Below, in pieces: positions 1 through 7,171 of a stretch of DNA of 24,867 nt (position 1 is the stretch's first letter; every line of letters begins with the position of its first letter). The notes beneath the pieces are model-generated. The model did no database searches and was not told the origin of the DNA. It was given only the letters and a program-made list of their open reading frames with translations. The position numbers were made by a program, and so were the translations under genes. The stretch comes from an uncultured Clostridia bacterium. GTDB lineage: Bacteria > Bacillota > Clostridia > Oscillospirales > Ruminococcaceae. The stretch lies in the NCBI GenBank assembly GCA_937901465.1, contig CALGTU010000170.1:1-24867 (forward strand), in the 5' to 3' direction.

Positions 1-14
1 GGGGCCCCCCCGCC
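1..14. other. G/C-only stretch at window edge
   Basis: The first 14 bases are all G or C (four G, then seven C, then GCC less one), in sharp contrast to the AT-rich sequence that follows. It abuts the terminator-like hairpin at 22-54. It may be a contig-end or assembly artefact, or part of a structure cut by the window edge. I cannot tell which. Confidence 0.4.
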
Positions 15-21
15 ACAATAA

Positions 22-54
22 AACTCGGAAACAACTGTTTGTCATTTCCGAGTT
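22..54 (-). terminator. Terminator hairpin after bactofilin; near-copy at 9076-9103
   Basis: A 10-bp stem pairs AACTCGGAAA (22-31) with TTTCCGAGTT (45-54) around a 13-base loop. On the minus strand it is followed by TTTTATT, and on the plus strand by a T run, so it could act both ways. It lies 55 bases past the bactofilin stop. A smaller perfect hairpin, GTGCG/CGCAC at 95-108, sits right after that stop. Stem and flanking bases are nearly identical to the hairpin at 9076-9103, in the same orientation. Confidence 0.75.
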
Positions 55-108
55 CTTTTTTATTATCCTGACAAACTGCGTAACGAATTGTCCCGTGCGG
101 TCACGCAC

Positions 109-942
109 CTATTCAGATACTGCGATAGCTTCGGGGAAGATGTTGCTTGCGCTTTCCTGAAGGAATGTTGTATTAACAAATCCCTGAATAGTAGCGCCAT
201 CGAGAACTGTTATTGTTGATGCATTGATGTTTCCGAAGATGATAGAGTCTGTCTTGAATTCAGCCTTTCCGCTGATTTCAACATTGCCCTTAACCTTGCC
301 GTTTATATCAAGATACTGAGCGTTGATATCGCCTAAAAGAAGGCTGTCTCTGTCCATCTTAACCTGTCCCTTTGAAGTAACATTACCCTGCATTGAAGAG
401 CCGAGCATTGTTGCGTTGTTACATTCAAGGTCACCAACAACCTTTCCGCTTAAGTTTGCATTCTTTGTTATCTGAACATCGCCCTTAACGCTTCCTTCAA
501 CAGTAACGTTTGCAAAAGAACGGATATTTCCGTCAACGATTGTATTTCTTGAAATAACTGTTGTTTCTTCTGTTTCAAAATATGGGTTAGAACCGCCACC
601 CATATTGTTATTGTTGTTTGTTGTCGGGGGAACAGGCTGTCTTAACTGCTGCTGATACTGCTGTGAGTAATCCTGCTGAGGAGGCGGTGTCTGCTGAACC
701 TGACGGGGAGTAACCTGAGGAGGAGGTGTGAACCCTGTAGGTGACTGCGGTCTCTGAACGGGAGGGGGAACAGTCTGTTTATCAAATGTAGGTTTGATAG
801 GTTCTGAATTTGCACTTGGAGTGTCAAGGTATCTGTCGATATTTGATTTTTCTTTCGAGTTCTTAGAGAGGTCAGAACCAACAAGACCGTCTCTCTTTAA
901 AAGTTCCTTGACTGCCTGGTTAAAATTATCTTTTAAGCTCAT
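109..942 (-). CDS. Bactofilin family cytoskeletal protein
   Basis: A 277-residue protein. Residues about 1-120 are a low-complexity linker rich in Pro, Gln and Asn, with an early predicted helix. Residues about 127-270 carry the bactofilin (DUF583) domain: a run of short beta turns with repeated G-x-V/I patterns (such as VEGSVKGDVQITKNANLSG) typical of the right-handed beta-helix that polymerises without nucleotide. Bactofilins scaffold envelope enzymes at the membrane. The start ATG (940-942) overlaps the deacetylase stop by one base (TAATG) after an AAGGGGA ribosome site, so the two are translationally coupled. Known bactofilins often work with peptidoglycan-modifying enzymes, which fits the partner gene. 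The N-terminal Pro/Gln linker is long for the family. Confidence 0.9.
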   Translation of the reverse strand: MSLKDNFNQAVKELLKRDGLVGSDLSKNSKEKSNIDRYLDTPSANSEPIKPTFDKQTVPPPVQRPQSPTGFTPPPQVTPRQVQQTPPPQQDYSQQYQQQLRQPVPPTTNNNNNMGGGSNPYFETEETTVISRNTIVDGNIRSFANVTVEGSVKGDVQITKNANLSGKVVGDLECNNATMLGSSMQGNVTSKGQVKMDRDSLLLGDINAQYLDINGKVKGNVEISGKAEFKTDSIIFGNINASTITVLDGATIQGFVNTTFLQESASNIFPEAIAVSE

Positions 943-1976
943 TATCTTATCCCCTTACTGTCTGAAAGTTGTTCCTCCGGTGGAATTGTGAATTGCGAGG
1001 GTGTAGTTTCGTTTGTGAGTTTATCGAATGAGTATCCGCGGTTTTTCAGCGCTATGATGATATCCTCGGTAACATAAACAGAAACATCTCTGTTATGCAA
1101 AAGGACTATTGCGTTGTTTCTTTCGCCGACTCCGTTCAGGATGTTGTTGTAAACAGATGTCCATGTTGCATTGTTTGATGCATCTTGTCCGCTTACGTTC
1201 CAGTCGAAATAGGTATAACCTCTTCTTTTTACCTCTTCACAGAGTTCTTTGCTGATTGATTCGTTATAGGCATTGACGCTTCCGCCTGCAAAGCGCATTA
1301 TATCGGGTTTAACACCTGTTGCTTTGTATATTCCGTCAGAAGTGTTTTTCATATCGAGCAGAAAACTGTCAACATCTTTATAGATGGTTTCGTAATCGTG
1401 CGACGCAGAATGTATGCCTACAGTGTGTCCTTCTGCGATACACTGTTTAACTATGGCGATATCCTGCTCAGTCTCCACGGCGCACATGAAAAAAGTTGCC
1501 TTAACGTTGTGCTTTCTTAAAATGCTTAAAATGCTCCATGTGTTTTCTGCGGGGCCGTCATCGAATGTAAGATAGATGGTCTTGTCAGAAATTTCGTTTT
1601 TTTTTGGAGCATCTACATAAAGGTCGGGAAAAAGTTTTGTATAAGCGGGTGCATTTCTTATAGCTTTTAAAGCCGAAACATATTTGTCAAAAGACTTCGG
1701 ATTTTCTTTTTCGATGTATTCTAAAATCTCATCATCTGAAAATCCCTGTTTTTTCATTTCGTCATAAATTTCTTCGAGGGATTTTTTAACTTCTTCGTCA
1801 GTTTTATCCTCTGCGATATTATTTATAACGGGCTTTGAAACATTCTCTTCATAGTCTTTTTTAAGAGAACTGTATTTCACTCCGAAAAAGACTGCGAGAC
1901 CTATTGAAACCGCGATAATAGTGGCAATGCTGATAACAATGAGGTCCTTAAAAAACCTCACGCTTCCGAAATACAT
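942..1976 (-). CDS. Membrane-anchored polysaccharide (peptidoglycan) deacetylase, NodB domain
   Basis: A 344-residue protein with a short cytoplasmic N-terminus, one membrane segment at about 10-34, a charged helical stalk (about 35-110) and a NodB/CE4 catalytic domain (about 130-320). Visible CE4 motifs are TFDDGP with D139/D140, H189-x3-H193 for the metal, R228 in RFAGGS (a variant of the usual RPPYG), FDWN with D258, and LLH with H294. All key residues seem present, so it is probably an active metal-dependent deacetylase of wall glycans outside the membrane. I place the start at 1976, after a GGTGG ribosome site. An in-frame ATG at 2018 lies only about 8 bases past the predicted transcription start and has no ribosome site. 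It is co-transcribed and coupled with bactofilin. Confidence 0.85.
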   Translation of the reverse strand: MYFGSVRFFKDLIVISIATIIAVSIGLAVFFGVKYSSLKKDYEENVSKPVINNIAEDKTDEEVKKSLEEIYDEMKKQGFSDDEILEYIEKENPKSFDKYVSALKAIRNAPAYTKLFPDLYVDAPKKNEISDKTIYLTFDDGPAENTWSILSILRKHNVKATFFMCAVETEQDIAIVKQCIAEGHTVGIHSASHDYETIYKDVDSFLLDMKNTSDGIYKATGVKPDIMRFAGGSVNAYNESISKELCEEVKRRGYTYFDWNVSGQDASNNATWTSVYNNILNGVGERNNAIVLLHNRDVSVYVTEDIIIALKNRGYSFDKLTNETTPSQFTIPPEEQLSDSKGIR

Positions 1977-2023
1977 TGAACCACCACCCGATTTTACATA
2001 CTTTCTCATAATATACACAATTT

Positions 2024-2052
2024 ATCATACACCATATTGAGAGTTTTGTCAA
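2024..2052 (-). promoter_or_regulatory. Sigma-A promoter for deacetylase-bactofilin operon
   Basis: Minus strand: TTGACA (2047-2052), 17-base spacer, TATGAT (2024-2029). It gives this pair its own promoter, separate from the phage-derived genes upstream. No clear terminator lies between the hub gene stop (2073) and this promoter, so read-through from the cassette is also possible. Confidence 0.8.
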
Positions 2053-2072
2053 GACAGATACAAGAATTTGTG

Positions 2073-3017
2073 TCAGTTATTTATGTTGTTATAGCGGTCG
2101 TAATATCGCCATAAAGTCGTCTGAATTCCGTTTTTTGTGCCGTTTATCAGAATGCGGTTTATTCTTCCTTCTTTATTGTCAAAAACTACCTTGTCATTAA
2201 TATCCTCGCCGTTGAAACCTGAGTATCTGATGAAATCAGCCCTCATTCCTTTAAGGCTGAGATTTATTTTAGTGCGAAGTCCGAGCGAACTGTCAAAAGC
2301 CCACATTTTATCATATCCATAGTATTGTTCTCTTCTTATTCCAAGACTTCTTATCTCAGAATCTTTAAGATGCATGGTATATTCATCTTCTTCCTCACCG
2401 GTTTCTGTAAGCGAACGCATATAAACATCGCTTATGGCAGATCTGAGATTAAGAAGATTTCCCTTTGATAAAATGTTTTCAGTAATATAAAAAGGCGTGG
2501 TTTCAGGGAGCGAATGACAAACTATATTAGGAAAACGAACAAACGGGTATCTTCCGTGTTTTTTAAGACACAACATAATGCAGGCTTCCCATACAGAAGA
2601 ATGATGATTAAGATATATATAGTTTATAGATTCCGAACTGTTTTCGTGTTCTACAAACGGGACATTTGAAAAAGCCAGAATATAATTTATCGAAGGATTG
2701 GAAAAAATCCCCTCGGGCATTTCACTTTCGCATAAAAGTGAAGAATATCCTCTTGAAACAACACGTATTGTTTTAAGACCCTTTTCGTATTTCTCTTCGA
2801 TAACATCAGCAAATCCTTTATGGATAAGTTTGTCATCGATAAAGAATTCGATATCAGAAATGTTCATAGTATCGCAGTCCATCAAAAAAATTCCCGAAAA
2901 AGAAGAATAAGGGGTGTATACTTCTTTTTCGATTTTAAAAGAAAGACATTTATCTGTAGAATAGATTTCATCCGACAAAGATTTCATACTGAGAAAAATC
3001 TTATTCATTTTCTTCAT
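2073..3017 (-). CDS. Baseplate hub-like phage tail protein (gpD/gp44-like), putative
   Basis: A 314-residue protein with no signal peptide or membrane segment. The N-terminal half has the look of the contractile-tail hub family (P2 gpD, Mu gp44): a beta-rich domain with the pattern 'local displacement ... G-x-A/V-D ... I-R-V-V-S-R-G-Y-S-S-L-L' around residues 50-95, then a beta region (VYMRS to YTMHLKD) that fits the middle domain. In phages this trimer caps the tube at the tip of the tail. It is the last gene of the cassette and overlaps the upstream gene by 17 bases. ATG at 3017 and ATG at 3008 (M4) share one GGAAGG ribosome site, and the latter has the better spacing. The family call rests on pattern recognition only. 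Confidence 0.55.
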   Translation of the reverse strand: MKKMNKIFLSMKSLSDEIYSTDKCLSFKIEKEVYTPYSSFSGIFLMDCDTMNISDIEFFIDDKLIHKGFADVIEEKYEKGLKTIRVVSRGYSSLLCESEMPEGIFSNPSINYILAFSNVPFVEHENSSESINYIYLNHHSSVWEACIMLCLKKHGRYPFVRFPNIVCHSLPETTPFYITENILSKGNLLNLRSAISDVYMRSLTETGEEEDEYTMHLKDSEIRSLGIRREQYYGYDKMWAFDSSLGLRTKINLSLKGMRADFIRYSGFNGEDINDKVVFDNKEGRINRILINGTKNGIQTTLWRYYDRYNNINN

Positions 3018-3714
3018 TTCCTTCCTTTATCATTTCTATGAATTCAGCCTCTATAAAAGCGGTTCTTCCGCCACGAAGCTTATAGCCTGAAAGATGCATA
3101 GAAGGAATATGCGCTCCCGCTATATCAACAGGGATTTCTTTGAAAAACCTTAAAGCCTCGTCAAGTTCTCTGAAACTCTCGGGTGAAAGTTCTGTAACAC
3201 CTTTGACAGAAAGTGAAAGAGGATAACTCCCCGCGGGAGAGGATATAACCCCTGCGGTAAGAGTTCTGGTCTGATTTATATCATGTTTTCTTGAAAACGA
3301 AAACGATGATATGTTTATTACCGTGTTTCCTATTTTTATGGTGTCGTTTAATTTTCCGACAAACAAGTAATCAAGCTTTATTGTGAAATCATAACATAAT
3401 CTGTCGAGCTTTTTTTCATAATAAAGGTCTGATGCTTTTATGCTTTTTATTTCAAGACCCGATGAAATGAGTGCTTCGGGAATTTTTGATGCAAGCGAAA
3501 GAATTTTCCCACCGCTGAAATCAGCAGGTGTATAAAGAGAAACAACAGCCTCGGCATTCATTTCATCTTCATCTGATTTAACACCAGTTATCCCGACAGT
3601 TATGAATGTATCGTTTCGTCTTGCTATAAGTTCCTCACCAAACTGATGATATGAAGGAATTTTTGTTTTCGATAAAGCAGAGATTATATCATTTGAAAGA
3701 AGATAAAAACTCAT
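3001..3714 (-). CDS. Tail-terminator/completion-like protein with extra C-terminal domain, putative
   Basis: A 237-residue protein. Residues about 1-122 resemble a tail terminator or neck protein: an N-terminal helix, then 'R-R-N-D-T-F-I-T-V-G-I', an 'A-V-V-S-L-Y-T-P' strand, a helix, and 'D-L-Y-Y-E-K-K-L-D-R' leading to a final strand. Residues about 125-237 form a second beta-rich unit that starts 'IKIGNTVINISSFSFSRKHD' and ends 'SGYKLRGGRTAFIEAEFIE', so the protein looks like a fusion of two small tail-end parts. It follows the adaptor with no gap (TAA then ATG) and has a strong AGGAGGGG ribosome site. I do not recognise the second domain; a gpX-like, baseplate or tube-initiator role is possible. 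Confidence 0.5.
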   Translation of the reverse strand: MSFYLLSNDIISALSKTKIPSYHQFGEELIARRNDTFITVGITGVKSDEDEMNAEAVVSLYTPADFSGGKILSLASKIPEALISSGLEIKSIKASDLYYEKKLDRLCYDFTIKLDYLFVGKLNDTIKIGNTVINISSFSFSRKHDINQTRTLTAGVISSPAGSYPLSLSVKGVTELSPESFRELDEALRFFKEIPVDIAGAHIPSMHLSGYKLRGGRTAFIEAEFIEMIKEGNEENE

Positions 3715-4083
3715 TTAAACCCCTCCTTTTACAGACATAAAAACAAAATCAGAAATAGGCTTTTCGATAAGATAACCCTTACAGAGTTTTTCCTGTTCAT
3801 GAATCATTTTCTTTGCCATTTCAAGTCTGTAACTGTTTTTATCCGAAGAAATAACACCTCCGCCTTTTGATGCCATAGGAATTCCGTTTGCGGTTTCTTT
3901 TTCGATAAGATAAAGGTTAGCGTAAAGTGCTGTTAAATATTCAACTTCTTCTCTTAACATATCTTCATTTCTTATAATTCTTGATTTTATAAAAGAAACA
4001 GCTCTTTCGATGAGAAAAGAATTCTTTTCAGCCGATGTTTCAGAGATATTTTCAAAAAGAATGTAAATCTGTTCCATATCCAT
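3715..4083 (-). CDS. gp6-like head-tail adaptor, putative
   Basis: A 122-residue, mostly helical acidic protein. The helix pattern in the first 65 residues (a segment beginning 'AVSFIKSRIIRNEDMLREEV' and followed by 'YLTALYANLYLIEKE') matches the small all-alpha adaptors of the HK97 gp6/SPP1 gp15 type, which bind under the portal and form the head-tail connector. Its place fits: just after the capsid and protease genes and just before the tail-terminator-like gene. It starts 2 bases after the protease stop. There are no catalytic motifs. The call rests on size, helix content and position. Confidence 0.5.
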   Translation of the reverse strand: MDMEQIYILFENISETSAEKNSFLIERAVSFIKSRIIRNEDMLREEVEYLTALYANLYLIEKETANGIPMASKGGGVISSDKNSYRLEMAKKMIHEQEKLCKGYLIEKPISDFVFMSVKGGV

Positions 4084-4085
4084 TT

Positions 4086-4853
4086 CTATCTACCTCTTTT
4101 CATGATATAGGGTGTGTTGTCATCAGACTTTTCTGTTAAATCGGGATTTTTGTTCTTCTTTGTCTTCTTTTCTAAAGTTTCACAAAGAGAAGAAAGTTCT
4201 TCTTCTGACATATTTTTTATATCAGAGTTATCTCCTGTTAAAAAACAAAGCCTTGTTGCCTTTCTTAAAAGTTCTTCGTTTTCTTTTTCAAGGCTTTTTG
4301 TAACGCCTGCATTTATCTGTGCGGGAACAGCAACAAAACTCCATTCATAAGCGTCTGAAATGTCAGAAAGAGTAAAGAAACATTCGGTATTTCCATACTT
4401 TTTTCCGCCCCTGTGAGCGCATGAAGAAGAGAGCGTATCAGAAGAACAAACCGAGCAAATTCTCTTTTCCGCCCTGCAGGAAACGCTGACTTCCTTTTTT
4501 ATTCCGCCTTCGATTTCTTTTATGAGGTCTTCGTTTGACTTTGTTCTTACCATATAAGCCGTTGCTTTAAGAGCGGTATAAACTTCTCCCGATTTTGTGA
4601 TTTTTGTTTCATCAGAAACTATTTCTGTGTCAAAAATTCTTGCTGTCTGATTTGAAGATTTTGCGTTGTGGTCAAAAATTCCCGTTTTGCCGATAAAGAG
4701 TGATTTCATTTCAGAAAGTGCCGAAAGAGAAAACTTTTCGTTGTCTCTGTCGGTTTCGTTATCGCAGAGTATTACCGAAAATATGTAAACTTCGTCTTCT
4801 TTGAATTCGCGTCTTGTGAATTCATTAAGTTTTTTTAGTAAATTGTTTTCCAA
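4086..4853 (-). CDS. HK97-type prohead protease with Cys/His cluster
   Basis: A 255-residue protein. The serine protease layout of phage head maturation enzymes is visible: His62 in 'GIFDHN', the Ser in 'KKEVSVSC' (S123 or S125), and the family signature 'YEWSFVAVPAQ' at about 169-179. Between the Ser and that signature lie Cys133-x2-Cys136, Cys145-x-His147 and Cys158, a probable metal site. The C-terminal 70 residues are charged and helical and could serve as a scaffold. I choose the TTG at 4853 because AGGAGGT sits 7 bases upstream. An in-frame ATG at 4970 would add 39 residues but has no ribosome site and crosses an RNA structure. Unusually, the gene follows the capsid gene rather than preceding it. 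Confidence 0.8.
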   Translation of the reverse strand: MENNLLKKLNEFTRREFKEDEVYIFSVILCDNETDRDNEKFSLSALSEMKSLFIGKTGIFDHNAKSSNQTARIFDTEIVSDETKITKSGEVYTALKATAYMVRTKSNEDLIKEIEGGIKKEVSVSCRAEKRICSVCSSDTLSSSCAHRGGKKYGNTECFFTLSDISDAYEWSFVAVPAQINAGVTKSLEKENEELLRKATRLCFLTGDNSDIKNMSEEELSSLCETLEKKTKKNKNPDLTEKSDDNTPYIMKRGR

Positions 4854-4904
4854 GAAAATTACCTCCTGTATTGAAAATGAAAATCTCGCCTGTCTTTCGT
4901 CGTC

Positions 4905-4943
4905 AACACTCCTAGCAGTACACCAGTACGGCGTCGTCGTGTT
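4905..4943 (-). promoter_or_regulatory. Structured leader RNA upstream of protease gene
   Basis: On the minus strand, outer stem AACAC/GTGTT (4939-4943 with 4905-4909) encloses an internal loop and an inner stem GCcGTAC/GTACtGC (4926-4932 with 4915-4921), with a four-base TGGT loop. A competing short hairpin around TTTC-CAG-GAAA overlaps the outer stem on its upstream side. The stretch has more G/C and more repeated ACG/GAC than its neighbours. It lies in the 190-base gap between capsid and protease. No known RNA family is recognised, and a role in setting protease output relative to capsid is inference. Confidence 0.4.
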
Positions 4944-4999
4944 TCCTGGAAATACAGGCAATCTCTTCATTTTCGTTTTTTATCTGTTTTTAAGGAACA

Positions 5000-5026
5000 C
5001 TCCGCAAGGTCTTAAACTTTGCGGAG
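5000..5026 (-). terminator. Hairpin after capsid gene, possible partial terminator
   Basis: An 11-bp stem pairs CTCCGCAAGGT (5000-5010) with ACTTTGCGGAG (5016-5026), with one G-U pair and a five-base loop. It lies 17 bases past the capsid stop. On the minus strand it is followed by GTGTTCCTTAAAAA, not a T run, so it is more likely an mRNA-stabilising or attenuating hairpin than a full terminator. Confidence 0.55.
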
Positions 5027-5043
5027 ATGTTTTTATTTGTTAT

Positions 5044-6018
5044 TTACGCAATATCAAGAACTCTTACAGCTTCGGGGATAATCTTTGCGAAACCTGTTGT
5101 AACAGAAACCGCAATAGTTTCAACCTGTCTGCCGATAAGCTTATCAGTTTCAAGAACGATATCAGAACCATTGATCATTTCGAGAGCGCATGTTCTGTCA
5201 AGACCTACGATTGTGCCGTCTGCTACCGCGTCAGACTTAATGAGTTTAGCACCGAAAGGTGTCTTTACTGCGCCTGTTGACATAAAGTCGCCTGATGCGT
5301 TCTTCATCTGTTCAAATGAAAGAATTTCAGCCATTGTTTCGGGCTTTGCGATGATTGTTGTCATATCATATGAACCAAATTTGCCCCAGAACTTAGCGAG
5401 TTCGGCATAAGAGAATGTACCTTCTGCTGTATCCGCTGTAACGCCTTCTGTAAGAACGCCTACTGCCTGAGCGAAAATTGCGTTTGCAATCTGAGCACCT
5501 ATTGACATAAGTGAAACAGAAAGAACATCAAGACGCTGGTTTCTGATTGTTTCATAAGTAGTAGAAATGCTTCTGCCGAATTTAGACATAGAAACAAGTG
5601 ATGATGAAAGCTTGATAGCAGTTTCGGGAAGATTTTCGCCTTCCTTAACAGCTGATGAATAAGGCTTGTTTTCTTCAGCAACGATTGAAATTCCTCTGCA
5701 GTCTGTTGCGTTTGTGCTTGTTCTTGCAGCAACAATTTCTGAAAGTGCTGATGAATTCATACCCGCCTTGATAGCTCTCTTTACGAATTCAGGGAAGAGG
5801 ATAGCGCTTTCTGTTGTAAGGAAGAATTTTTCAACTGTATCACAGTTTTCTCCGTTTACCTTGATATCAAAACGCTTGAGCTGTCTTTCATAAGCGTCAA
5901 GACCCGAAAGGTCTGTGTCTGTGTAGTTTGTATCGGGGTCGAGTTCAGCGAGTGCTTCTGAAAAAGATTTGCCCGAAAGATTATAAAGTCCCTTGTCAAG
6001 TTTTACTGAATTATACAT
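5044..6018 (-). CDS. HK97-fold major capsid protein
   Basis: A 324-residue protein with the features of HK97-fold capsid proteins. It has a helical N-arm (about 1-60), a region after residue 85 with the long spine helix, conserved-looking turns 'KFGRSISTTYETIRN' and 'IGAQIANAIFAQAVGVL', the 'TTIIAKPETMAEIL' strand-turn, and 'GAKLIKSDAVADGTIVGLD' leading into the P-domain and A-loop end. Length is normal for a capsid made with a separate protease. The start ATG overlaps the portal stop by 8 bases, and AAAGGAG precedes it. A stable hairpin after the stop may raise capsid mRNA relative to downstream genes. Alternative: an encapsulin-like shell, which is unlikely given terminase and portal next door. 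Confidence 0.8.
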   Translation of the reverse strand: MYNSVKLDKGLYNLSGKSFSEALAELDPDTNYTDTDLSGLDAYERQLKRFDIKVNGENCDTVEKFFLTTESAILFPEFVKRAIKAGMNSSALSEIVAARTSTNATDCRGISIVAEENKPYSSAVKEGENLPETAIKLSSSLVSMSKFGRSISTTYETIRNQRLDVLSVSLMSIGAQIANAIFAQAVGVLTEGVTADTAEGTFSYAELAKFWGKFGSYDMTTIIAKPETMAEILSFEQMKNASGDFMSTGAVKTPFGAKLIKSDAVADGTIVGLDRTCALEMINGSDIVLETDKLIGRQVETIAVSVTTGFAKIIPEAVRVLDIA

Positions 6019-7150
6019 TGTTCATTTCTCCTTTTAATTTGTTTTCAATTTCTTCTGCTTCGGCATTTTTAAGTCTTGCCTCGGCGAGTTCTTTTTCGTC
6101 CTGAAGATTTATGTTGTCCCATAAAACTTCTGTTTTGGCGTCAATACCTTCTATAGCAAGATAACTTTCACATATCTTTGTTATAACGGGTGTTAAAAGA
6201 CGTCTGTAATAGCAGAGTTCAGATGTTAAAATGTCAGCCTGCTGAGAAGACATTCTTTCTGTTGTAGACCATGAGAGTCCGAGTAAAAACGGGGGAATAG
6301 AAAGCTTTGCAACAATCTGTTCGAGGATTTGTCTTACAGGGGTTTCTGTATCGATAATCTGATTATCAGCACCAATGACCTTTATATCAACATCGCCTAC
6401 TGCAACAAAATCCCTTACTTCTCCGTTTCTTGAAGCGTTCATTCCGTCGCTCCATTCTTTAGCTATCTGTTCTGCTCTTTCTCTTGCCGATGAAATATCG
6501 GTTTCGCTTTGTGGCTTATATGTTACTGCATAGCGGACATTCCCGACTCTGTCAAAATTCTGACCGATACTTTCATAGATTCTCATAAGAATTCTTGAAA
6601 GATAGGGAAGTCCCGAAAGAACAGATTTTCCATAAGGATTATCACCCTTAGGGGATAGCGCTGTGAAAAGAATAAGCGAAGGATTTTTAACAGGAACTTT
6701 CTTTCCGCCGTTTTTGATAAAATAAACGGGGTTGTATTTTTTGTCAGAGCCTATTTCGATAGTCGAAGGATTTATATTTTTAAGACAAGAAATCTCCTGC
6801 ATATCATCAGAAATAACAATCTCTCCTGCGGCATTACCATAGGTTATAAGACTATCTAAATACGAGTCAATAAAGCTCTGTAAAGAAACTCCCGAAAGCC
6901 CTACTCTTACACCGTTTACAAAATCATTGATAAGTCTCTGATATCTTTCATCAGAACATATAACTTTGAATCCGCCCGTTAAACGAACAGTTTTTGTAAC
7001 GGCCGCGTCTATTATCGGAACAGCCTCTCTCAAAGAGTCATAGAGTCTGTAATCCGCTCTTTCATCGGGCAGAATAAGATTTCTGCCAAGAATTCCTCTT
7101 GCTGAGTTTGTTGCAACAAAATTCTCTTTGCTTTTCTTAAAAAGTTTTAT
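6011..7150 (-). CDS. Phage portal protein, apparent AUA start
   Basis: The portal ring protein through which DNA is packaged. Reading from 7150 gives 379 residues: an N-terminus 'xKLFKKSKENFVATN', 'DYRLYDSLREAVPIIDAAV', a middle wing region, 'GLSWSTTERMSSQQADIL', and a C-terminal helix ending in acidic residues. This matches phage portals in length and order. The frame has no ATG, GTG or TTG until a TTG at 7033, which has no ribosome site and would remove 39 well-formed residues. A good ribosome site (AAAGGCGGTG) instead sits 7 bases before ATA at 7148-7150, and a stop codon closes the frame two codons further up. Either AUA is used or an ATG has been lost. The stop overlaps the capsid start. 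Confidence 0.8.
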   Translation of the reverse strand: MKLFKKSKENFVATNSARGILGRNLILPDERADYRLYDSLREAVPIIDAAVTKTVRLTGGFKVICSDERYQRLINDFVNGVRVGLSGVSLQSFIDSYLDSLITYGNAAGEIVISDDMQEISCLKNINPSTIEIGSDKKYNPVYFIKNGGKKVPVKNPSLILFTALSPKGDNPYGKSVLSGLPYLSRILMRIYESIGQNFDRVGNVRYAVTYKPQSETDISSARERAEQIAKEWSDGMNASRNGEVRDFVAVGDVDIKVIGADNQIIDTETPVRQILEQIVAKLSIPPFLLGLSWSTTERMSSQQADILTSELCYYRRLLTPVITKICESYLAIEGIDAKTEVLWDNINLQDEKELAEARLKNAEAEEIENKLKGEMNNV

Positions 7151-7171
7151 CTTGATTCACCGCCTTTGAAA

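Noticed and set aside
1977..2018. Deacetylase start at ATG 2018
   Set aside because: It lies about 8 bases past the predicted transcription start and has no ribosome site; ATG 1976 has GGTGG.
4801..5410. Open frames on the plus strand across the protease leader and capsid gene
   Set aside because: They run antisense to the capsid and protease genes, with no ribosome site and no recognisable protein; they are frame shadows.
6011..7033. Portal gene starting at TTG 7033
   Set aside because: No ribosome site there, and 39 further in-frame codons upstream look like a normal portal N-terminus behind a good ribosome site.
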